Source of the DNA: PALSA-693 sp963834725
Lineage (GTDB): Bacteria; Actinomycetota; Acidimicrobiia; Acidimicrobiales; Palsa-688
DNA: 64,000 nucleotides
Direction of reading: 5' to 3'
Assembly: GCA_963834725.1 (NCBI GenBank)
Contig: CAWICN010000001.1
Coordinates: forward strand, 186,001 to 250,000
Both the position numbers and the translations under genes were made by a program. Shown here piece after piece: positions 52,203-62,166 of the stretch (its first letter is position 1; every line of letters begins with the position of its first letter). The notes beneath the pieces were generated by a model. The model saw only the letters and a list, made by a program, of their open reading frames with translations, ran no database searches and was not told the DNA's origin.

Positions 52203-53210
52203 TTAGTGTGCCTCTTTTTCCCGTGATTCGTGAACCGGGGATTCGTGCACCGGGATGGTGCCCATGCGGCCCTTCTGGAAATCCTCGAAAGCCTGGATCA
52301 GCTCGGCCCGGGTGTTCATCACGAACGGCCCGTAGTGCGCCACCGGCTCACCGATCGGACGGCCGCCGAGCATGAGAACCTCGAAGCTTGGGAACCGGTT
52401 GTCCTGGATCTGATCGGCTGACACCACGATGCTGTCGCCCGCGCCCAGTACCGCCAGCTGACCGGGCTCGATCGGCCGTTGGTCCGACCCAACCTGGCCT
52501 CGACCGGCGAGGACGTAGACCAGGGCGTTGGCGTGGCGGTCCCACGGCAACTCGAGTTGGGCGCCGGGGGCAAGGGTGGCGTGCACCATGGTGATCGGCG
52601 TATGGGTGGCCCCCGGCCCGGTGTGGTCACCGACCCGGCCGGCGATGACGCGGACGAGGGCGCCGCCATCGGGGGAGGCCAGCAGGGTGACCCGGTCCCG
52701 CCCGATGTCCTGGTAGCGGGGATCGACCCACTTGTCCGCGGCGGGCAGGTTGACCCAGAGCTGGATGCCGTGGAACAGACCGCCGCTCGCTACCAGAGCC
52801 TCCGGCGGTCGCTCGATGTGCAGGAGGCCCGATCCGGCCGTCATCCACTGGGTGTCGCCGTTGGTGATGAGGCCGCCGCCCCCGGTCGAGTCCCGGTGCT
52901 GGAAGGTGCCGTCGATCATGTAGGTGACCGTTTCGAAGCCGCGATGGGGATGCCAGGGTGTGCCCTTGGGCTCACCGGGCGCGTACTCGACCTCCCCCAT
53001 CTGATCCATGTGCACGAAGGGATCGAGGCGATCGAGCCCGACGCCGGCGAAGGCACGGCGTACCGGGAACCCGTCGCCCTCGAAACCCGATGGTGCCCTG
53101 GTGACGGACTCGACGGGCCGGGCCTGCGCCGGCTCACCGGCCGGCCGGTCGAAGTTCGGCGGTGCGACGCGAGGCAGTGACGAAAGGTCGTCGACGGTAA
53201 CGGCAGGCAT
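52203..53210 (-). CDS. Pirin family protein (bicupin)
   Basis: 335 residues. N-terminal cupin with DPFVHMDQMGEV, PGEPKGTPWHPHRGFETVTYMIDG and QWMTAGSGLLHIE, the metal-binding His/Glu set of pirins (His-x-His, His, Glu). The C-terminal cupin is LELPWDRHANALVYVLAG. Pirins are Fe-binding quercetinase-like or regulatory proteins. ATG 53210. Stands alone, divergent from an MBL hydrolase. Confidence 0.9.
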   Translation of the reverse strand: MPAVTVDDLSSLPRVAPPNFDRPAGEPAQARPVESVTRAPSGFEGDGFPVRRAFAGVGLDRLDPFVHMDQMGEVEYAPGEPKGTPWHPHRGFETVTYMIDGTFQHRDSTGGGGLITNGDTQWMTAGSGLLHIERPPEALVASGGLFHGIQLWVNLPAADKWVDPRYQDIGRDRVTLLASPDGGALVRVIAGRVGDHTGPGATHTPITMVHATLAPGAQLELPWDRHANALVYVLAGRGQVGSDQRPIEPGQLAVLGAGDSIVVSADQIQDNRFPSFEVLMLGGRPIGEPVAHYGPFVMNTRAELIQAFEDFQKGRMGTIPVHESPVHESREKEAH

Positions 53211-53293
53211 GGGGACCTCTGCAATCCGTTCGATAGGTGCTCGTACACCGCAACGAACAAGGTTGCGGACGCAACTATTCCGGTCAGCCTACG

Positions 53294-54016
53294 ATGGCGG
53301 CGATGGCCGATGACCGCCTGTATTTCCGCCAGCTGCTCTCGGGACGAGACTTCGCGATTGCAGATCAGATCGCCACCCAGATGGTCAACTTCTCCTACCT
53401 CATCGGCGATCGGGAGCAGCGGCAATGCCTGGTCGTGGACCCGGCCTATGGCATCGACGAGCTGCTCGACATCGCCGCGGCCGATGACATGACGATTGCG
53501 GGCGCGCTTGTCACCCACCACCACCCGGACCACGTCGGCGGGGCCATGATGGGGTACCGCATCGAGGGCCTGGCCGAGCTGCTCGGTCGGGTGGCCGTAC
53601 CGGTTCACGCCCATCGGCAGGAGGCCACTTCGGTCGCCCGGGTCACGGGTCTCGACGGTCAGGACGTGGTTGCCCACGACAGCGGCGACCGGGTGGCGGT
53701 GGGGGCGGTCGACGTGGAACTGCTGCACACCCCCGGTCACACGCCAGGCAGCCAGTGCTTCCTGGTCGACGGGATGCTGGTGGCGGGCGACACGCTCTTT
53801 CTGGAATCGTGCGGCCGTACCGATCTCCCCGGCAGTGATCCGGAAGCCATGTACGAGAGCTTGCAGCGCCTGGCCTCGCTGCCCGATGACACGGTGGTGT
53901 ATCCCGGGCACCGGTACTCCCTACCGTCCACGGCGACGCTGGCGGCTGTCAAGGAGATCAACATGGTCTACAAGCCGTCGACCAGGGAGGCCTGGCTGGC
54001 GATCTTCGGACGCTGA
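53294..54016 (+). CDS. MBL fold metallo-hydrolase (glyoxalase II-like)
   Basis: 240 residues. Zinc motif THHHPDHVGG, then LLHTPGHTPGSQCFLVDG, MLVAGDTLFLESCGRTDLPGSD (bridging Asp) and VVYPGHRYS (last His) complete the binuclear site. The CGRTDLPG stretch is common in ETHE1/persulfide-dioxygenase or glyoxalase-like members. ATG 53294 or 53303. Substrate open. Confidence 0.92.
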   Translation: MAAMADDRLYFRQLLSGRDFAIADQIATQMVNFSYLIGDREQRQCLVVDPAYGIDELLDIAAADDMTIAGALVTHHHPDHVGGAMMGYRIEGLAELLGRVAVPVHAHRQEATSVARVTGLDGQDVVAHDSGDRVAVGAVDVELLHTPGHTPGSQCFLVDGMLVAGDTLFLESCGRTDLPGSDPEAMYESLQRLASLPDDTVVYPGHRYSLPSTATLAAVKEINMVYKPSTREAWLAIFGR

Positions 54017-54083
54017 CCACCTCGCAGGGGTCCGGCCGGCGGATGGTCCCGCGCCGGGCCTGGCGGCGGGCGACCCGGGCGGT

Positions 54084-54597
54084 CTAGCCCAGACCGAGTT
54101 CCCGGAGGCGTTTGCGCATGGTCGCTTCGTCGCGCTCGAACACCCGGCCCAGGGCTGACACGTCCTCGCGGCGGATCGTGATGACCCGGCCGTTGAAGTC
54201 CCCGCGCTGGATCTGCGATCATGTTCACGTACCGCCGGAGAACCTCTTTCTCCGGGGCCTCGAGCGCAGCCAGACGCAGCAGGTCGATGGTGACCGGCTC
54301 TGAAATGACGACCCGCTCGGGTCCGTTGGGCGAGAGAGGGGCGTCGAAGCCGGACCCGGCCGCCGCCGGTCGGGGGAGCAGCTGGTCGACGGGCACCCCG
54401 TAGAGCTGCGCCAACCGCTGCAGGCGCAGCACGGAGATGATCCGCTCGCCGCGCTCGTAGGCGCCCAGCACGGATGCTTTGAACTCCCGCCCAGATGCTT
54501 CCTCAACCGCGAGGAGGGACCGGCCCTGCTGGCGGCGGAGATTCCTCAACCGCTCGCCAACTGCCCGGGCATAGGACAGGGGCATGTCTTCAGACAA
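54084..54597 (-). CDS. bldD: BldD-like HTH regulator with cyclic-di-GMP-binding signature, frameshifted
   Basis: N-terminal XRE helix-turn-helix: VGERLRNLRRQQGRSLLAVEE, VLGAYERGERIISV, LAQLYGVPVDQLLP. The C-terminal domain ends LRRYVNMIA; one extra base near 54213 then breaks the frame. The next frame continues IQRGDFNGRVITIRREDVSA and ends at 54084 with LRELGLG. Removing that base gives about 170 residues. RGD-FNGRVITI-RRED matches the RxD-X8-RxxD signature of cyclic-di-GMP-bound Streptomyces BldD exactly. Start TTG 54597 has an AGGTG site; ATG 54585 is the alternative. Confidence 0.87.
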
Positions 54598-54680
54598 CTC
54601 GACACCTCACTAGATGCATGGTAGCGACAGGCGCCGATCAGATGGTCCCGGAGGATACCTGAGACCGCGCCTCAGCTGCT

Positions 54681-54794
54681 GGTCAGGCGGAGGGTGGCTG
54701 GTCCGGCGGAGGGTGGCTGGTCAGGGGGAGGGTGGCGGGTCAGGGGGAGGGTGGCTGGTCAAGCGGAGGGTGGCTGGTCATCCGGCAGGGTGGC
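54681..54794. repeat. 19-bp tandem repeat, six units
   Basis: GGTCAGGCGGAGGGTGGCT and close variants six times in a row. Its left part is intergenic; its right part overlaps the last codons of glgX (PDDQPPSA), which it has probably overwritten or extended. Confidence 0.9.
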
Positions 54795-56916
54795 CGACTG
54801 GAGGATCAGGAGCCGGGGTCCCGGGACTCGGATCACGCCCCCCGCCGGGCGGCGAGGGCGGGGCGCTCCCACCTCGCCTGCCCGCCCGTCTCCGGTGTCG
54901 AGCACCACATCCCAGGACCAGGCCCAGCGCGCCGGCGGGAGGGTGAAGTCGACCTCCTGGTCCCACCCGTTGAAGAGCAGGTAGAACGAGTCGTCGAGGA
55001 TCGGGCGGCCGTGGATGTCGGGGTCCGGGATGGCGTGCCCGTTGAGGAAGACGCCGAGCGACTTGGCGTAACCGACCTCCCAGTCCGCGTCGGTCATCTC
55101 CTGGCCGTCGTTGCGGAACCAGCCCACGTCCGGCAGTTCGTCACCGGCAGTGCCACCGCGCCACGGGTGACCCTGGAAGAACCGCCGTCGGCGGAACACG
55201 GGGTGGGACCGGCGCAGGGCGATGAGGCGTTGCGTCCAGCTCAGCAGGTCGCGGTCGACCTGGGACCAGTCGTACCACGACACCGGCGAATCCTGGCAGT
55301 AGGCGTTGTTGTTTCCACCTTGCGTGCGCCCCAACTCGTCGCCGCCCAGCAGCATCGGGACGCCCTGGCTGAGGAAGAGGGTGGCGAGGAAGTTCCGCAT
55401 CTGTTGCTGGCGCAGGGCGAGGATGCGTCGGGTCGTCGGTCGGTCCTTCGACACCACAATTCCACGACCGGTTGTCGTCGGAGCCGTCCCGGCCGCCCTC
55501 GCCATTGGCCTCGTTGTGCTTCTCGTTGTAAGAGACCAGGTCGACGAGGGTGAAGCCGTCGTGGCAGGTGACGAAGTTGATGCTCGCGAAGGGTCGGCGA
55601 CCGGTCGCCTCGTAGAGATCCGAGCTGCCGGTCAGGCGTTCGGCCAGGTCGCCGATGGGCGCTCCGCTCTGGCGCCAGTAGTCACGAACCGTGTCGCGGA
55701 ACTTGCCGTTCCACTCCGACCAGAGCGGGGGAAAGTTGCCGACCTGGTAGCCGCCGTCACCGACGTCCCACGGCTCGGCGATGAGCTTGACCTGGCTGAT
55801 CACCGGGTCCTGCTGGATGATGTCGAAGAAGGCCGACAGGCGGTCGACCTCGTGGAACTGCCGGGCCAGGCTGGAGGCCAGGTCGAAGCGGAAGCCGTCG
55901 ACGTGCATCTCCAGCACCCAGTAGCGCAAGGAGTCCATCATCAGCTGCAGCACATGAGGGTTGCGAACATTGAGGGAGTTACCGGTCCCGGTGGAGTCGC
56001 TGTAGAACCGGGGCTGGCCGTCCACCAGCCGGTAGTAGCTGGGATTGTCGATGCCCCGGAACGCCAGCGTCGGCCCGAGGTGGTCACCCTCGGCTGTGTG
56101 GTTGTACACGACGTCGAGGATCACCTCGATCCGGGCCTCGTGCAGGGCCCTGACCATGGCTTTGAACTCGTTGACCGCCCGATGCCCTCCCCGCGACGAA
56201 TAGCCGCTGTAGGGAGCCAGATAGGCGATGGAGTTGTAGCCCCAGTAGTTGCGCAGACCCAGCTGGACCAGACGGTCGTCGTGCACGAAGTGATGCACGG
56301 GCATCAACTCGACGGCGGTGATCCCCAGTCTGGAGAAGTGCTCGATCATGGTGGGGTGGGCGACGGCCGCGTAAGTGCCGCGCTGCTGGTCCGGGATGTC
56401 GGGGTGGGACCAGGTCAGCCCTTTGACATGGGTCTCGTAGATGACGGTGTCGGCCCAGCGGGTGCGAGGCGGCCGATCAGCGCCCCAGTCGAAGGCGGGG
56501 TCGACCACGATGGCCTTCGGCATCGATGCCGCGGAGTCACTCGTGTCGATGCGCAGATCGTCGGCCTGGAGGTCGTAGGCGTAGGGAGGCTGGCCCCAGA
56601 CGATCTCGCCGTCGACGGCCTTGGCGTAGGGGTCGAGGAGGAGCTTGGCCGGGTTGCACCTGACGCCCTTTTCGGGCTCGTACGGCCCGTGGACCCGGTA
56701 GCCGTAGCGTCGGCCGGGTTCCACGCCCTCGAAATGGCCGTGCCAGCAGTAGGCGTCGACCTCGGGCAACGGGTAACGCCATTCCCGTCCGTCGCCGTCG
56801 AAGAGGCACAACTCGACCGCTTCCGCCGCCTGTGAGAAGACGGAGAAGTTGGTGCCGAGACCGTCAAAGGTGGCGCCGAGCGGAAACGGTTCGCCGGGCG
56901 ACACGGCCGGGATCAT
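54759..56916 (-). CDS. glgX: Glycogen debranching enzyme GlgX, one frameshift
   Basis: Family opening FPLGATFDGLGTNFSVFSQAAE (CBM48), then GH13 motifs: VILDVVYNHTAEG, VDGFRFDLAS (nucleophile Asp), LIAEPWDVG (acid/base Glu) and FVTCHDGFTLVDLVSY. After SWNCGVEGPTDDP the frame is lost; one extra base near 55443 separates it from RILALRQQQMRNFLATLFLSQ and the C-terminal domain. Correcting gives about 718 residues, the normal length. It removes alpha-1,6 branches from limit dextrin. ATG 56916. Sequencing error is likely, since both parts are intact. Confidence 0.92.
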
Positions 56917-56975
56917 GCGCGCAACCTACTGGTCCGGCGCGGCCTGTCCTTCGCGGTGAGCCAGGCCGAGGGTGA

Positions 56976-58073
56976 TCAGCCCCACCAGAAGGCCGTCACG
57001 ATGATGCAGTACAGAGCGATAAGGGCCATGCCTTCGATCCAGGTGTACTCGCCGTCGTAGATGATCAGCGCCACCACCAGCGCGGCCGCGGCGAGGGCTG
57101 CGACCAGCAGCGGCGGGAAGACCAGGTTGAGCTCGGTCGGTCCGACCGCCCGGCTCAGCAGTACCAGGACCGGAGTGAGCAGCAACGCGACCTGCAGAGG
57201 ACTGTTGAGCGTGGTGCTGATGGCGTACTCCGGCTTGGCCCTGACCGCGAAACGGATGCCGACGACGTGTTCGACGGCGTTCGAAGCGATGGCGACGATC
57301 ACGAGACCCGTGAAGGTTTCCGAGATCCCGAGTTGCCGGGTGGCGGCCTGGAGCGGGCCGACAAACCAGTCCGACGCCAGGGCGGCGCTCGAGCTGCCGA
57401 GCGCCAGCATGGTGACCGAAAGCCGCAAGGGCCACGCCGGTCCTGGTTTGACGGTTTCGGCCCGGGTGGGCTCGGGTTCGCCGGCCACGCCTCGGCGGAG
57501 GTAGAAGGGAACGCTCGCTGCGTACACCACCAGCAGGGCGATGGCACACGCGTTGGAGAGCGCCGTGATGTGCGCGGCGGCGGGAGTGTGAAGCTCGTAA
57601 GCCAGGGTCGGGACGACCAGCGCGGCCACCACGAGAAGTAGCAACGACGCGTTGAAGGCGCGGTTCCTCGGGGTCGAAACGCTGGACCCCGTGCCGGAGT
57701 CCACCGGCCACGAACGCCGTGCCGAGTATGAGCACGGTACTGGCCAGCACCGAGCCGACCAGGGCTGATTGCACGACGGTCGTGAGGCCGGCGCGCAAGG
57801 CGAACACGCCCACCAGCAACTCCGGGAGGTTCCCCATGGTCGACTGCAACAACCCGGTCGTGCTCGGGCCCAGCCGCTCGCCGACCTGTTCGATGGCCTG
57901 CCCGACCAGAGCGGCTAGCTGCGGCCAGGGCCAGGCCCGCGAGCACGAACCGGGTTACCGGCCCGGCCGCGATGCCCTTAGCGACGCCGGCGATGACCGT
58001 GAGTACGATGACCGCGCCAAGCGTGACCCAGTGCACAGTCTCGAGATGGCGCAGGTCGTCGGGCGCGAGCATG
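56976..58073 (-). CDS. CaCA-type cation/proton (Ca2+/H+, CAX-like) antiporter, two frameshifts
   Basis: Three frames fit together. The first (ATG 58073) gives ETVHWVTLGAVIVLTVIAGVAKG to VLAGLALAA. The second, after a shift near 57930, gives LAALVGQAIEQVGERLGP and the alpha-1 repeat STMGNLPELLVGVFALRAG. The third, after a shift near 57680, gives the remaining helices with the alpha-2 repeat SNAVEHVVGIRFAVRAKPEYA. The two shifts cancel in length. The pattern is of an 11-helix Ca2+/H+ exchanger. Whether the gene is dead or just mis-sequenced is open. Confidence 0.85.
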
Positions 58074-58144
58074 GGCCGCGCTGACCGTAGCCGTTGAAGC
58101 GGGTGCAGGGGCCCTGCGGCTAACATGCGGGGCCGGGCCTGCCG

Positions 58145-58216
58145 GGCGGCGTGGCCGAGTGGTTTAGGCAGCGGCCTGCAAAGCCGCGCACAGCGGTTCG
58201 ATTCCGCTCGCCGCCT
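58145..58216 (+). tRNA. tRNA-Cys (GCA)
   Basis: The acceptor stem GGCGGCG pairs with CGCCGCC over seven bases, and the discriminator base is U as in tRNA-Cys. A GCGGC/GCCGC anticodon stem closes the loop CTGCAAA with anticodon GCA at 58178-58180. The T arm is AGCGG-TTCGATT-CCGCT. CCA is not encoded. No integrated element, att repeat or integrase gene is seen at its 3' side. Confidence 0.97.
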
Positions 58217-58299
58217 CTGAGAGTTCCGTCGTCAGCATCCCACCACGGGCCGTCCCCGTGTCCGCGGGATCGAAATCAGGTCAGAGGCGGTCACGTCAG

Positions 58300-58356
58300 A
58301 GGCCACAGTCAACTCAAAAAGTCAAAAGTCAGAAGTCAGAGGTCAGAGATCAGAGG
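58300..58356 (+). repeat. Purine-rich 7-8 bp repeat before a TIGR03086 gene
   Basis: GTCAAAA, GTCAGAA, GTCAGAG and like units recur about six times, ending in the GGGAGGAGAG ribosome site. It forms the 5' leader of the following gene and might cause variation in expression through slippage. Confidence 0.6.
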
Positions 58357-58365
58357 GAGGAGAGC

Positions 58366-58914
58366 ATGAGCGAGGCGATCGACCGTTACCAGCTCGTTGC
58401 GAGCGGCTTCGACCAACGGGTCAAAGCGGTGAAGCCCGACCAATGGGACGCACAATCCCCTTGCGAGCAGTGGAAGGCGCGTGACGTCGTTGCCCACGTC
58501 GTTCGCAATCACCGGTCGATGGCGGCGGCGGCAACCGGTGGAAAGGCCGCCGAACTGGCACCGGACGACGATCCCGGTCAGGCCTGGTCACAAGCGTACG
58601 ACCGGATGTGCGCCCTGGCCGCGGATCCCGAGATACTGCGCACGACTGTCGACGGGCCGACCGGTCCCGTCCCCCTGGAGGAGGCGCTCGGGAGCCTCGT
58701 GTCGATGGACACTCACATTCACACCTGGGACCTGGCCCGCGCCGTGGGTGGTGAGGAGCGCCTCGACCCGGGGGTCGTACATCTCGCGTTCGAGATGCTC
58801 CAGCCGATGGACGCCATGATCCGCCAGCCCGGCATCTTCGGGCCCAAGCTCGATCCGCCGCCCGGGGCCGACGAGCAGACCCAACTCCTGTACTTCCTGG
58901 GCCGCCGCGCCTGA
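58366..58914 (+). CDS. TIGR03086 family protein (mycothiol maleylpyruvate isomerase N-terminal-like)
   Basis: 182 residues. SGFDQRVKAVKPDQWDAQSPCEQWKARDVVAHVV is the DinB/MMI N-terminal helix bundle with its metal His. The second His region is MDTHIHTWDLARAVGG. ATG 58366 has GGGAGGAG upstream. Intact paralogue of the IS-split gene at 10962-13565. Members of the family are metal-dependent thiol transferases or isomerases using mycothiol. Substrate unknown. Confidence 0.9.
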   Translation: MSEAIDRYQLVASGFDQRVKAVKPDQWDAQSPCEQWKARDVVAHVVRNHRSMAAAATGGKAAELAPDDDPGQAWSQAYDRMCALAADPEILRTTVDGPTGPVPLEEALGSLVSMDTHIHTWDLARAVGGEERLDPGVVHLAFEMLQPMDAMIRQPGIFGPKLDPPPGADEQTQLLYFLGRRA

Positions 58915-58953
58915 GTAGAAGCCGGGCGACCGTCCCGCACCACGCTGGCCGGT

Positions 58954-59889
58954 TCAAGCGGTCGGGCCGGCCGCCGGGCCGTGGGGGCGCTGCCGCCGAC
59001 GCCACCACCAGGCTGCCGGTACCCCGGCGGTGACCCCGAGAATCAACAGCGGAGTAAGCCAGCCGAGCGTGAGGACGATTCCCCGCAGCACTGCGGCGGT
59101 GTTCCTGAGGGCCAGATGCCAGGTGCGGGCCGGTGTCCCCTCGTGGGGAGGGCGCGCGACGGAGACCGGCGGGACCGTCAACTGGACCGAGACCGTGGCG
59201 TAGCTGACCTCGTCGGCCAGTGCGGCCTGCTGTGCTGACAGCTGCTGGATCTGGCCCTGAAGGGCGAACACCTGATCCTGGATGGCAAGGATGTCGCCGA
59301 TCGAAGTGGCCCGGGCGAGCAGCGTGCGGGCGGCTTGCGCCTCGTCCTGAAGGGTGACCAGCTGGGCGGCGTTGTCCGCCACCTGGGTCGTCACGTCCTG
59401 GCCGGTGATGGTCTCGGTAGTGACGGTGCCAAGTCCGGCCATACGGGCCATCACCGCCTGGAACTCGCTGGAGGGCACGCGCAGCACCACCGATGCGTTC
59501 GGATCGGACCCTGCGAAGGAGGTGCTGGAGCTGGACACGTATCCGCCGGCGCCCGTCGCCAGCCCCGCGACAGTGGCGAACGCCTGGGGCAGCGTCCCGG
59601 TCTTCACCTGCACCGTCACGGTCGCGGTCGTGATGATCTTCGGGCCGGCGGGGGTGACGGTGGCGCCGAGGGTACCGCCCGCCGACTTCGCCGGGCCGGC
59701 GCTGCTTCCGGGGCGCCCGGCGGGAACCGGAGTGGCCACCCGTGCCCCACCTCCGACCCCGCTGGGGGCACTCGCCGCAGCAGCGTTCGTGGCCGCCGCC
59801 CCCGCCGGGGATTTCGATGATCGGCCGCAGGCGGCCGTGATCAGAACGAGCGAGCCTACGATGACGACGAGGATGCGGCGACTGTGCAC
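58954..59889 (-). CDS. DUF4349 domain lipoprotein
   Basis: 311 residues. Signal peptide with lipobox LITAAC gives a lipid-anchored Cys at residue 21, followed by an Ala/Gly/Ser-rich spacer. The DUF4349 domain has TATVTVQVKTGTLPQAFATV, VVLRVPSSEFQAVM, GTVTTETITGQDVTTQVAD and a coiled coil (LARATSIGDILAIQDQVFALQGQIQQL). A C-terminal membrane helix ends in RRRQR. ATG 59889. Extracytoplasmic; exact role unknown. Confidence 0.88.
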   Translation of the reverse strand: MHSRRILVVIVGSLVLITAACGRSSKSPAGAAATNAAAASAPSGVGGGARVATPVPAGRPGSSAGPAKSAGGTLGATVTPAGPKIITTATVTVQVKTGTLPQAFATVAGLATGAGGYVSSSSTSFAGSDPNASVVLRVPSSEFQAVMARMAGLGTVTTETITGQDVTTQVADNAAQLVTLQDEAQAARTLLARATSIGDILAIQDQVFALQGQIQQLSAQQAALADEVSYATVSVQLTVPPVSVARPPHEGTPARTWHLALRNTAAVLRGIVLTLGWLTPLLILGVTAGVPAAWWWRRRQRPHGPAAGPTA

Positions 59890-59929
59890 GCCTCTAGGAC
59901 GTGATGTTCCGGCGCCTGGTTCCTCACAA

Positions 59930-61085
59930 TCAGTTGCCGGCGAAGCGGCCCATTGCGAATGCGCCGGCGACGGCAGGGCGCCGGCCGGTCAGGATCCATT
60001 CCGCGATCAGGGCTCCGGTGGCCGGCGCCGTGAGGATCCCGGTCCGGTAATGTCCGGAGGTCATCCAGGCGTTCTCGATACCGGGCAGGCGGTCGATCAC
60101 GGGAAGGCCATCAGGATGGTGCGGCCGCCAGCAACACCAGCGGTGGGTGACCGGTAGCCCTACGGTCGGTGGCAGGGCAGCAGCCAGCTGCCGGCGGAGG
60201 CGCGAGATGACCTCCTCGCGGACTGCCGGGCTGTCATCGTCGACGTCGAGGGTCCCGCCCACCAGCAGGCGTCCTCCCGGCAGCGGAGTGGCCACATTGG
60301 CAACGGAGCCGGGTAGGCGGACGGCAGCGGGCGCGGTGACGAGCAGGTGGCCCTTGACCGGACGGCCCGGCAGCCGCAGGTCGAGCCCATCGAGCACCGG
60401 CGGGTTGCCCGTGGCGAATACGGTGACGGCCGGGCTCACCGGCCCGGCCGTGGTGGAGACCGTTGCCAGCCGTCCTTTCCTCACCGTCACGGAGGTGGCA
60501 GCAACTCTCGTCGTGACGCGGGAAAGCCCGGCGGCCAAACGGGCCAGGGCGCGGAGCGGATTGAGCCGCGCCTGGTGGGCGATCGAGCGCGGCGGTCGTC
60601 GGAACGCCGAGCGAGGGCACGAGGCGGCGGACTTCTTCAGCGTCGAGCCAGCGAACGGTCGGGGGAGGGTCAGCCACGAAGGCCGGCTCGTGGGGCGCGA
60701 GGCCGACCCAGTCGATGTCGCAGAGCCCGATGCCTCCTGCGGTGTTCGCCTGCAGGAGGCGCCAACGGTCGAGGCTGGCGCGGCCGAACTCGACGAGGTG
60801 CGCTGGGTCCCGGCCCTGGTGGGCGTCGGGCAGCAACAGACCGGCGGCCCCGCTCGTGGCGCCGGCGCCCAGATGCCCGGACTCGATGAGCAGGACCGAG
60901 CCCATGGCGGCAGCCTGGCAGGCCACTGCAATGGCCACACCCATGATCCCGCCGCCGAGCACCAGCACGTCGGGCCGCGGATCAAACCGACCCGGCCCCG
61001 GGTCGAGGAGCCCGCGCTCCGCCTCGTCCAGCTCCTCGCTCCAGAACCGGTCGCCGGCGACCGTGACGCCCGGGGTGTCGTCCAT
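59930..61085 (-). CDS. FAD-dependent amine/glycine oxidase-like (DAO family), one frameshift
   Basis: N-terminal dinucleotide-binding motif DVLVLGGGIMGVAIAVACQ starts near residue 39, then GHLGAGATSGAAGLLLP, typical of the DAO family (ThiO, DadA, sarcosine oxidase). After LVPSLGVPTTAAL the frame is lost; one extra base near 60590 leads to IAHQARLNPLRALARLAAGL. The C-terminal part then follows, with VFATGN, GRLLVGGTLDVDD and WMTSGHYRTGILTAPATG, ending at 59930. Corrected length is about 384 residues. ATG 61085 has AAAGAGG upstream. The RLNPLRAL segment resembles ThiO, but no thiamine genes or TPP riboswitch are near. Confidence 0.85.
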
Positions 61086-61470
61086 GGCATGGCTCCCTCT
61101 TTCCCCGCCAGCGCCTGCAGCCAGGCCTGCTGGAGGCTAGCAAGAGGCCAGCGCCTCGAGGCCGGTCGGGCCCCGCCGCCCGGAGCAGTGTCGCTCGCCG
61201 TACAGGTTTCCAGTCGACTACGTATGCCTGTCCTTCACCGATGCGACTGGGTTCGTCCCGTCGGACGCCTTGACGCGCCGCCAGGTGGGCAAAGAAGTTT
61301 GGCTTGCCGGCGGTCGTTGCTGACCGTGGCCATGAGCGGCCGGAGCCGTCAACGTCGTGAAGTACGGGGTCCGGAGGCGGCGCTTCAGAAGAATTTCAGC
61401 TGACTCTGGCCTCATCCTCAGCTGGGTTTGCGAAGTTGGGAGGTGGATCCGTCCCCGGAGGTCACATCTG
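61086..61470. other. 385-bp divergent intergenic region
   Basis: Between the FAD oxidase (minus) and a secreted protein gene (plus). No family-like frame is seen. The 3' end contains a CGGAGG ribosome site of the plus-strand gene. No riboswitch consensus was found despite a search for a TPP element. Confidence 0.5.
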
Positions 61471-62112
61471 ATGCCCGTCGAATCGATGCCCGACCAGCCT
61501 CAGCTGCCCAGCGCACCCAGGACGCGACTTCTGGGTCGGGTACCGCGGGCCATGATGGTGGGCGGGTTGACTGTCGGCCTGGCCCTCGGGGGCGCCGGGA
61601 TCGCGTTTGCTGCGACCTCGGGCTCTTCGACACCGAGCACCACCACTCCGTCCAAACCGGCAACACCGACACCTCGGCACGTGTATCCAGGTTTCAGGCG
61701 ACTCGGTCCCGGTGGTCCATTCGGGTTCGGCGGTCTCGGAGCGCTCGGGCGGGTCGTGCACGGTCAGTTCACCACCAGGACGCCGAACGGGGGTTATCGC
61801 ACGGTGGACGTCCAGGCCGGCAAGGTGGCGGCCGTCAGTAAGACTTCGATCACAGTAACCAGCACGGACGGGTACAGCCACATCTACGCCGTCACCAGTT
61901 CCTCGATGGTCGATGCCCAGCGAGACGGGATCTCCTCCGTTGCTAAGGGCGATCAGGTCGACGTCCTGGCGACGACGGTGAGCGGTAAGGACACAGCAAC
62001 CAACATCGTCGACACGACGAAGGTTGGCGCCAGCCGGACGGGCTTCGGCTTCGGCCCCCATCCGGCCTCGCCGGCGCCCCCAACCGCACCAGCGACCCAG
62101 TCGGCCCTTTAG
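61471..62112 (+). CDS. Secreted/membrane-anchored DUF5666-like protein
   Basis: 213 residues from ATG 61471, preceded by CGGAGG nine bases upstream. A basic N terminus and the helix MMVGGLTVGLALGGAGIAFA form a signal peptide or anchor, then a Ser/Thr/Pro spacer. The beta-rich domain TVDVQAGKVAAVSKTSITVTS, SSVAKGDQVDVLATTVSG resembles DUF5666, a small OB-like fold of unknown function. The tail is Ala/Pro-rich. The role is probably in the cell envelope. Confidence 0.75.
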   Translation: MPVESMPDQPQLPSAPRTRLLGRVPRAMMVGGLTVGLALGGAGIAFAATSGSSTPSTTTPSKPATPTPRHVYPGFRRLGPGGPFGFGGLGALGRVVHGQFTTRTPNGGYRTVDVQAGKVAAVSKTSITVTSTDGYSHIYAVTSSSMVDAQRDGISSVAKGDQVDVLATTVSGKDTATNIVDTTKVGASRTGFGFGPHPASPAPPTAPATQSAL

Positions 62113-62166
62113 GCTCCGCGAAAGGGTGTGGCCTCCGGCCGAGAGCTCACCGGCCGGGCCGGGCCC

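Noticed and set aside
54681..54794. CRISPR-like array
   Set aside because: Units are contiguous 19-mers without spacers and no cas gene is present; the same holds for the other repeat arrays.
58145..58365. tRNA-Cys as an attachment site of an integrated element
   Set aside because: No integrase gene and no direct repeat of the tRNA 3' end within the window.
61086..61250. Possible TPP riboswitch before the ThiO-like oxidase
   Set aside because: The conserved CTGAGA and following elements are absent, and no thiamine genes are near.
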